Shown: positions 60,572 through 64,000 of the stretch, piece by piece
How positions within the stretch are numbered: the first letter of the stretch is position 1
How the letters are laid out: every line of letters begins with the position of its first letter
Assembly (NCBI RefSeq): GCF_002277025.1
Contig: NZ_NIWD01000008.1
Location: 463,514-527,513, forward strand
Length of the DNA stretch: 64,000 bases
DNA from: Sphingopyxis sp. GW247-27LB
GTDB taxonomy: Bacteria > Pseudomonadota > Alphaproteobacteria > Sphingomonadales > Sphingomonadaceae
Direction: 5' to 3'
Program-made: the position numbers and the translations under genes
Notes under the pieces: model-generated
The model's input: only the letters and a program-made list of their open reading frames with translations
What the model was told of the DNA's origin: nothing
Databases searched by the model: none

Positions 60572-60982
60572 CTAGACTTTTTCGTTCGGGAAGAAGCGCG
60601 CGACCACCTCGCTTGCGAGGCGCGCCGGGCGCAGCGTTTCGGCGTCGATGCAGCACCAGCTCGACTTGACCTCGGCGAGCACCTCCTCGCCGCGCTTGAT
60701 CACCGTTTCGTAGAAGGCGCGCGCGCCCTGCACCTTTTCGAGGATCACCGTCGCGATCACGCGATCGTCGAGGAAGGCGGGGCGGCGATAGGTGATCTCG
60801 TGCTTCAGCGCGACCCACAGATGCTGCGCCACCGCCTCGGGCGGCGCGATCTTGCGCCAGTGGGCGAGCACCGCCTCCTGCACCCAGCTCAGATAATGGG
60901 CGTTGTTGACATGCCCCATGAAGTCGATCTGGTCGGCTCCGACGGTGATGTCGTGGTCGTGCGGGGTCGCGGCGGCGGTCAT
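60572..60982 (-). CDS. Acyl-CoA thioesterase (4HBT/YbgC-like)
   Basis: A 136-residue hotdog-fold thioesterase: DQIDFMGHVNNAHYLSWVQEAVLAHW carries the YbgC-type DxxGHVNNAxY active-site motif. LKHEITYRRPAFLDDRVIATVILEKVQGARAFYETVIKRGEEVLAEVKSSWCCIDAETLRPARL follows. It hydrolyses acyl-CoA thioesters; the chain length is unknown. An open frame continues upstream, but ATG 60982 is the sound start. An exact 18-bp palindrome lies three bases before it. QueF lies upstream on the same strand. Confidence 0.88.
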   Translation of the reverse strand: MTAAATPHDHDITVGADQIDFMGHVNNAHYLSWVQEAVLAHWRKIAPPEAVAQHLWVALKHEITYRRPAFLDDRVIATVILEKVQGARAFYETVIKRGEEVLAEVKSSWCCIDAETLRPARLASEVVARFFPNEKV

Positions 60983-60985
60983 GAC

Positions 60986-61003
60986 GTTGACACTAGTGTC
61001 AAC
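60986..61003. promoter_or_regulatory. Perfect 18-bp palindrome at the thioesterase start
   Basis: GTTGACACTAGTGTCAAC, exactly symmetric, three bases upstream of the thioesterase ATG and overlapping any ribosome site. Its size and symmetry suit a TetR- or MerR-type operator. It also contains a TTGACA word on each strand. No regulator gene is adjacent. Confidence 0.65.
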
Positions 61004-61076
61004 AGAGTGTGACGGAAAGATGAAAGTTGCGAAAAGCCAGTATTTCTCTCGTCGCCCGCTTTCGCAGAGGTGACGC

Positions 61077-61547
61077 TCAGCCTCGTCCGCGATAGGCGGC
61101 GACGCCCTGGTCGGGGAGCCACAGGTCGGCGGGCGGCGGGCCCGACTGCCAGAAGACGTCGATCGGGATGCCGCCGCGCGGGTACCAATAGCCGCCGATG
61201 CGCAGCCACCGGGGCTGCATCTCATCGAACAGGCGCCGGCCGATGCCGACGGTGCAATCCTCGTGGAAGCCCGCATGGTTGCGGAAACTCGACAGGAAGA
61301 GCTTGAGGCTCTTCGATTCGACGATCGTCTCGCCCGGCGCATAGTCGATGACGAGGTGCGCGAAATCGGGCTGGCCGGTCACCGGGCAGAGCGAGGTGAA
61401 CTCGGGCGCGGCGAAGCGCACCAGATACAGTTCGCCGCCGCGCGGATTCGGCACATAGTCGAGCACCGCGGCTTCGGGTGAGGCAGGAAGTTCGCTCGAT
61501 TGGCCGAGATGTTTGGGCGCGAGCGGGGGATGGCTGGAATCACTCAT
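61077..61547 (-). CDS. queF: NADPH-dependent 7-cyano-7-deazaguanine reductase
   Basis: A 156-residue unimodular QueF. The active-site cysteine is Cys54 in [13 protein letters not shown], with Asp61 next in the motif; the QueF signature [22 protein letters not shown] follows. It reduces preQ0 to preQ1 in queuosine synthesis. No other que gene is nearby. The coding start is ATG 61547; the gene ends 94 bases before the thioesterase start. Confidence 0.95.
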   Translation of the reverse strand: MSDSSHPPLAPKHLGQSSELPASPEAAVLDYVPNPRGGELYLVRFAAPEFTSLCPVTGQPDFAHLVIDYAPGETIVESKSLKLFLSSFRNHAGFHEDCTVGIGRRLFDEMQPRWLRIGGYWYPRGGIPIDVFWQSGPPPADLWLPDQGVAAYRGRG

Positions 61548-61656
61548 GGAAACCGTCTAGTGCGGCGCGCGGCCCATGTCATCCGTCGATGACCGGCCGG
61601 GTTCAGCGCCCGTTCAAGGCGCGGACGGGATGGAACGATCGGGCCCTGGGCAAGGA

Positions 61657-62985
61657 ATGACGAAGACGAAATTCGGTCGGACAGGCAAAGCGGCGCGCTT
61701 GCCGCTGATCGCGCTCGCGCTCGCGCTCGCCGCGGGCGGGATAGCGCCCGCGCGTGCGCAGCAGACGGAGACGCCGGCGCCCGCCCCGACTCCCGCGCCG
61801 GGCGGCCTGAGCGATTTCCGCCTGCGCCCTGCCGACGACGGCCGTCAGTCGGGGGTGCAGGGTCCCGCCGACAACGGCCTGGCGCCGCTCGCGCCGGGCG
61901 AACGGCGCGGCGTGCCGACTCCCGCGCCACAGCCGGCCGCGCCGCGCATCGTGCCGACCCAGCCGACGCGCGCGACCCCGACTCCCGCGCCCGCGCCATC
62001 GCGCCGCGAGCCGGCCGCGCCGGCGCCAACGCGTGCCACGCCCGACAGCGCGCCGGTCGCAGCGGCCCCCACGACCATGGGCACGGCGCCGACGGGCGCG
62101 GTATCTGCGCCGTCCTCGTCGGCCGATCTGTCGCCACCGGTCGCCGGCAGCAGCCCGGCGCCTTCGACCGTCGACGATGTCGCCGCGGTGCCGGCGACGG
62201 GGTCCGATGGTGGCACCCCTGTCTGGGCCTGGCTGCTCGCCGTACTGGCGGCCGCGGCGGCCGGCGTCTGGTACTGGCGGCGACGCCCCCAACTCGCAGG
62301 CGGCGTGTCCGACGAGCCCATCGAGCCGCATACGCCATCGCCCCCCGTGCCGCGCGCCGCCACGCCGCCCGTCCGCCCCGCCGCACCGCCGCCGCGTCCC
62401 GCCGAGGCTCCGCGCCCCGTCGAGACTCCGGCCGCCCCGCCGCCGCTCGTCACGCGCGCCGCCGCCGAGCAGCGCGCCGAGGTCGCGATGACGCTCGACG
62501 TGCGGGCGATTCGCATGACGCCGGAGAATCTCGTCGTCGGCTTCGTGCTCGACCTCGCGAATCGCGGGTCGGTCGCGGCGACCGGATTGATGGTGCGCAT
62601 CGCGCTCAACCAGGGGTCGGCGATGCAGGAAGGGGTGGTGATGCGCTTCTTCGACGGCGCGGGAGGCAGCGTGCTGCGCGATGACATCTCGCTCGCCCCC
62701 GGGGCGAGCGAGGCGCTGACGACCGAGGTGATGCTGCCGCGCGCCAGCGTCGAGCCGCTGATGATCGGCGGCAAGCCGATGCTGGTGCCGGTGCTCGTCT
62801 TCGACGTCACCTATCACTGGGAAGGGGACGCCGACGCCTTCGGGCAGGTCGCCGGCACCTTCGTCCTCGGCCGGGGACCGGCGCCGGGGACCGGCGACAA
62901 GCTGGCGCCGCTGCCGCTCGACCGGCCCTCCTACGCCGTCGATCGTCCCGCCGCGCGCGCGACCGCGATGCGGCGCGCACTCTAG
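61657..62985 (+). CDS. Proline-rich exported/bitopic envelope protein of unknown function
   Basis: A 442-residue protein. A signal peptide (ARLPLIALALALAAGGIAPARAQ) comes first, then a long Pro/Ala/Thr-rich segment with many APxP repeats (about 30-190). One membrane helix (WAWLLAVLAAAAAGVWYW) and a second Pro-rich linker follow. The C-terminal domain of about 150 residues (VAMTLDVRAIRMTPENLVVGFVLDLANRGSVAATGLMVRIALNQGS) looks like an immunoglobulin-like fold. No family recognised. I use ATG 61657; ATG 61630 and 61576 are also in frame. Confidence 0.65.
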   Translation: MTKTKFGRTGKAARLPLIALALALAAGGIAPARAQQTETPAPAPTPAPGGLSDFRLRPADDGRQSGVQGPADNGLAPLAPGERRGVPTPAPQPAAPRIVPTQPTRATPTPAPAPSRREPAAPAPTRATPDSAPVAAAPTTMGTAPTGAVSAPSSSADLSPPVAGSSPAPSTVDDVAAVPATGSDGGTPVWAWLLAVLAAAAAGVWYWRRRPQLAGGVSDEPIEPHTPSPPVPRAATPPVRPAAPPPRPAEAPRPVETPAAPPPLVTRAAAEQRAEVAMTLDVRAIRMTPENLVVGFVLDLANRGSVAATGLMVRIALNQGSAMQEGVVMRFFDGAGGSVLRDDISLAPGASEALTTEVMLPRASVEPLMIGGKPMLVPVLVFDVTYHWEGDADAFGQVAGTFVLGRGPAPGTGDKLAPLPLDRPSYAVDRPAARATAMRRAL

Positions 62986-63174
62986 CCGTTTCAGGCTTTT
63001 CGACCCTTTTCTGTTGCAGCGCAGCATCGGCTGGGGCACAGCAGCCGTGCGCTTGAAAAAGCGCCGGTGGAGGCATAGGCTGATCGTCTTCCCCGGGAAA
63101 GCAAAGCCGCAGCAGGATGGCCGACGGAGGGACAGGATAACAAGGTTCCCCGCGGGTCGTAACAGGAGCATGAC

Positions 63175-64000
63175 ATGGACGCCTTGGTGTCAACGGAATG
63201 GCTGGAACGCGAACTGGGGGCATCGGACCTGCGGGTGGTCGATGCGACGAAATTCATGCCCGATGCCGGCCGCGACGCGCGCGCCGAATATGAGGCGGGC
63301 CATATTCCGGGCGCGGTGTTCATGGACCTCGCCGAGCTCGCCGACGCGAACAGCGACATCGACAATATGGCGCCGCCGGCCGAGAAATTCGCGAGCCGCA
63401 TGCAGTCGCTGGGGCTCGGCGACGGCAGCCGCATCGTGATCTACGACGACAGCCCGCTGAAGAGCGCGGCGCGCGCCTGGTGGCTCCTCAAATTGTTCGG
63501 CGCGCACGACGTCGCATTGCTCGACGGCGGCCTCGCCAAATGGAAGGCCGAGGGGCGCCCGCTCGAAATGGGCAAGCAGACGCTGCGCCACCGCCACTTC
63601 ACCGTGTGGCGCGACGCGAAGGCGGTACGCACCAAGGAGCAGATGCTCGAGAATCTGGCGAACACAGCCGAGCAGGTCGTCGACGCGCGCCCGGCGGCGC
63701 GCTTCACCGGCGAGGAGCGCGACCCGCGTCCGGGCGTCGCACCCGGCCATATCCCCGGCTCGGTCAGCCTGCCGCACAGCGCGCTGTTCAACGCCGACGG
63801 CACCTGGAAGCAGGGCGACGCGCTGAAGGCCGCGTTCGACGCCGCGGGGGTCGACCTCGACAAGCCGCTGGTCACGACCTGCGGCACCGGCATGACCGCG
63901 ACCGTGGTCGCGTTCGGCGCGCATCTGCTCGGCAAGGACGATGTGGCGGTCTATGACGGAAGCTGGACCGAATGGGGTGCCGATCCGGCGACGCCCAAGG
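63175..64000 (+). CDS. sseA: 3-mercaptopyruvate/thiosulfate sulfurtransferase (3' end outside window)
   Basis: An open frame without stop to the window end: 275 codons visible, close to full length. Two rhodanese domains: the N-terminal one (LRVVDATKFMPDAGRDARAEYEAGHIPGAVFMDLAELAD, IVIYDDSPLKSAARAWWLLKLFGAHDVALLDGGLAKW), which is catalytically inactive by family pattern, and the C-terminal one (VVDARPAARFTGEERDPRPGVAPGHIPGSVSLPH). The active-site loop is TCGTGMTA with Cys236. It transfers sulfur from 3-mercaptopyruvate or thiosulfate. The start ATG 63175 follows AGGAG. Confidence 0.9.
   Translation, partial: MDALVSTEWLERELGASDLRVVDATKFMPDAGRDARAEYEAGHIPGAVFMDLAELADANSDIDNMAPPAEKFASRMQSLGLGDGSRIVIYDDSPLKSAARAWWLLKLFGAHDVALLDGGLAKWKAEGRPLEMGKQTLRHRHFTVWRDAKAVRTKEQMLENLANTAEQVVDARPAARFTGEERDPRPGVAPGHIPGSVSLPHSALFNADGTWKQGDALKAAFDAAGVDLDKPLVTTCGTGMTATVVAFGAHLLGKDDVAVYDGSWTEWGADPATPK

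Noticed and set aside
1-64000. CRISPR arrays, tRNA or rRNA genes, prophage or insertion sequences
   Set aside because: No regularly spaced repeats, tRNA cloverleaf, rRNA conserved segments, integrase or transposase reading frames were recognised on either strand.

Overview
The window looks like chromosomal DNA of a sphingomonad alphaproteobacterium, most probably Sphingopyxis or a close relative. The evidence is uniformly high G+C, a Caulobacter/sphingomonad-type maltodextrin locus (LacI regulator, MalY-type symporter, TonB-dependent receptor), a flavin halogenase beside that receptor, the ~1570-residue NAD-glutamate dehydrogenase, PhaB, HflK/HflC/DegP, and extragenic palindromes of the kind common in this order. 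No rRNA, tRNA, insertion sequence, phage gene or CRISPR array was recognised. The first gene (TetR) and the last (sulfurtransferase) run off the window edges.

Region 1 (1-6408): a TetR regulator, an SDR dehydrogenase, an MHS-type MFS transporter, a Tat-exported M28-like protein and an exported type-B carboxylesterase. Two near-identical operators (ATTCACT-N5-GTGAGTT) tie these genes into one regulon, apparently for uptake and degradation of an ester-like compound. Region 2 (6444-13495): a second TetR regulator and a tripartite RND efflux pump. Three copies of a TATACCG-N2-CGGTATA-like operator and a leader ORF lie in front of the pump.

Region 3 (13492-26453): the maltodextrin locus. The MalY-type symporter and LacI repressor point left. 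The TonB receptor, tryptophan-halogenase-like enzyme, exported GH13, cytoplasmic GH13 and exported GH97 point right. LacI-type operators lie in front of both arms. Region 4 (26463-32594): a one-protein signalling device (winged helix, Ser/Thr kinase, one membrane helix, TPR-type repeats) diverges from four envelope genes of unknown function. This is the best candidate here for an undescribed system.

Region 5 (32847-44092): a PAS-like protein, giant NAD-glutamate dehydrogenase, small membrane protein, ATP-grasp enzyme, RHH regulator with a tiny membrane protein, membrane-tethered LuxR-HTH/DUF4019 protein, acetoacetyl-CoA reductase and a DUF1963 protein. Region 6 (44185-53191): ferrochelatase coupled to an IorB-type molybdo-oxidoreductase, a CoA-binding protein, the Mrp iron-sulfur carrier, HflK-HflC, a DegP protease with a clear terminator, and a VOC protein. 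Region 7 (53390-64000): P450, M1 aminopeptidase, a globin-like protein coupled to a HerA/DUF853 ATPase, RlpA, a thioesterase behind a perfect 18-bp palindrome, QueF, a proline-rich envelope protein and the start of a sulfurtransferase.

Intergenic space is short. It is punctuated by at least three families of extragenic palindromes (near 8740, 32623 and 53236; 15151; 59709 and 59835).
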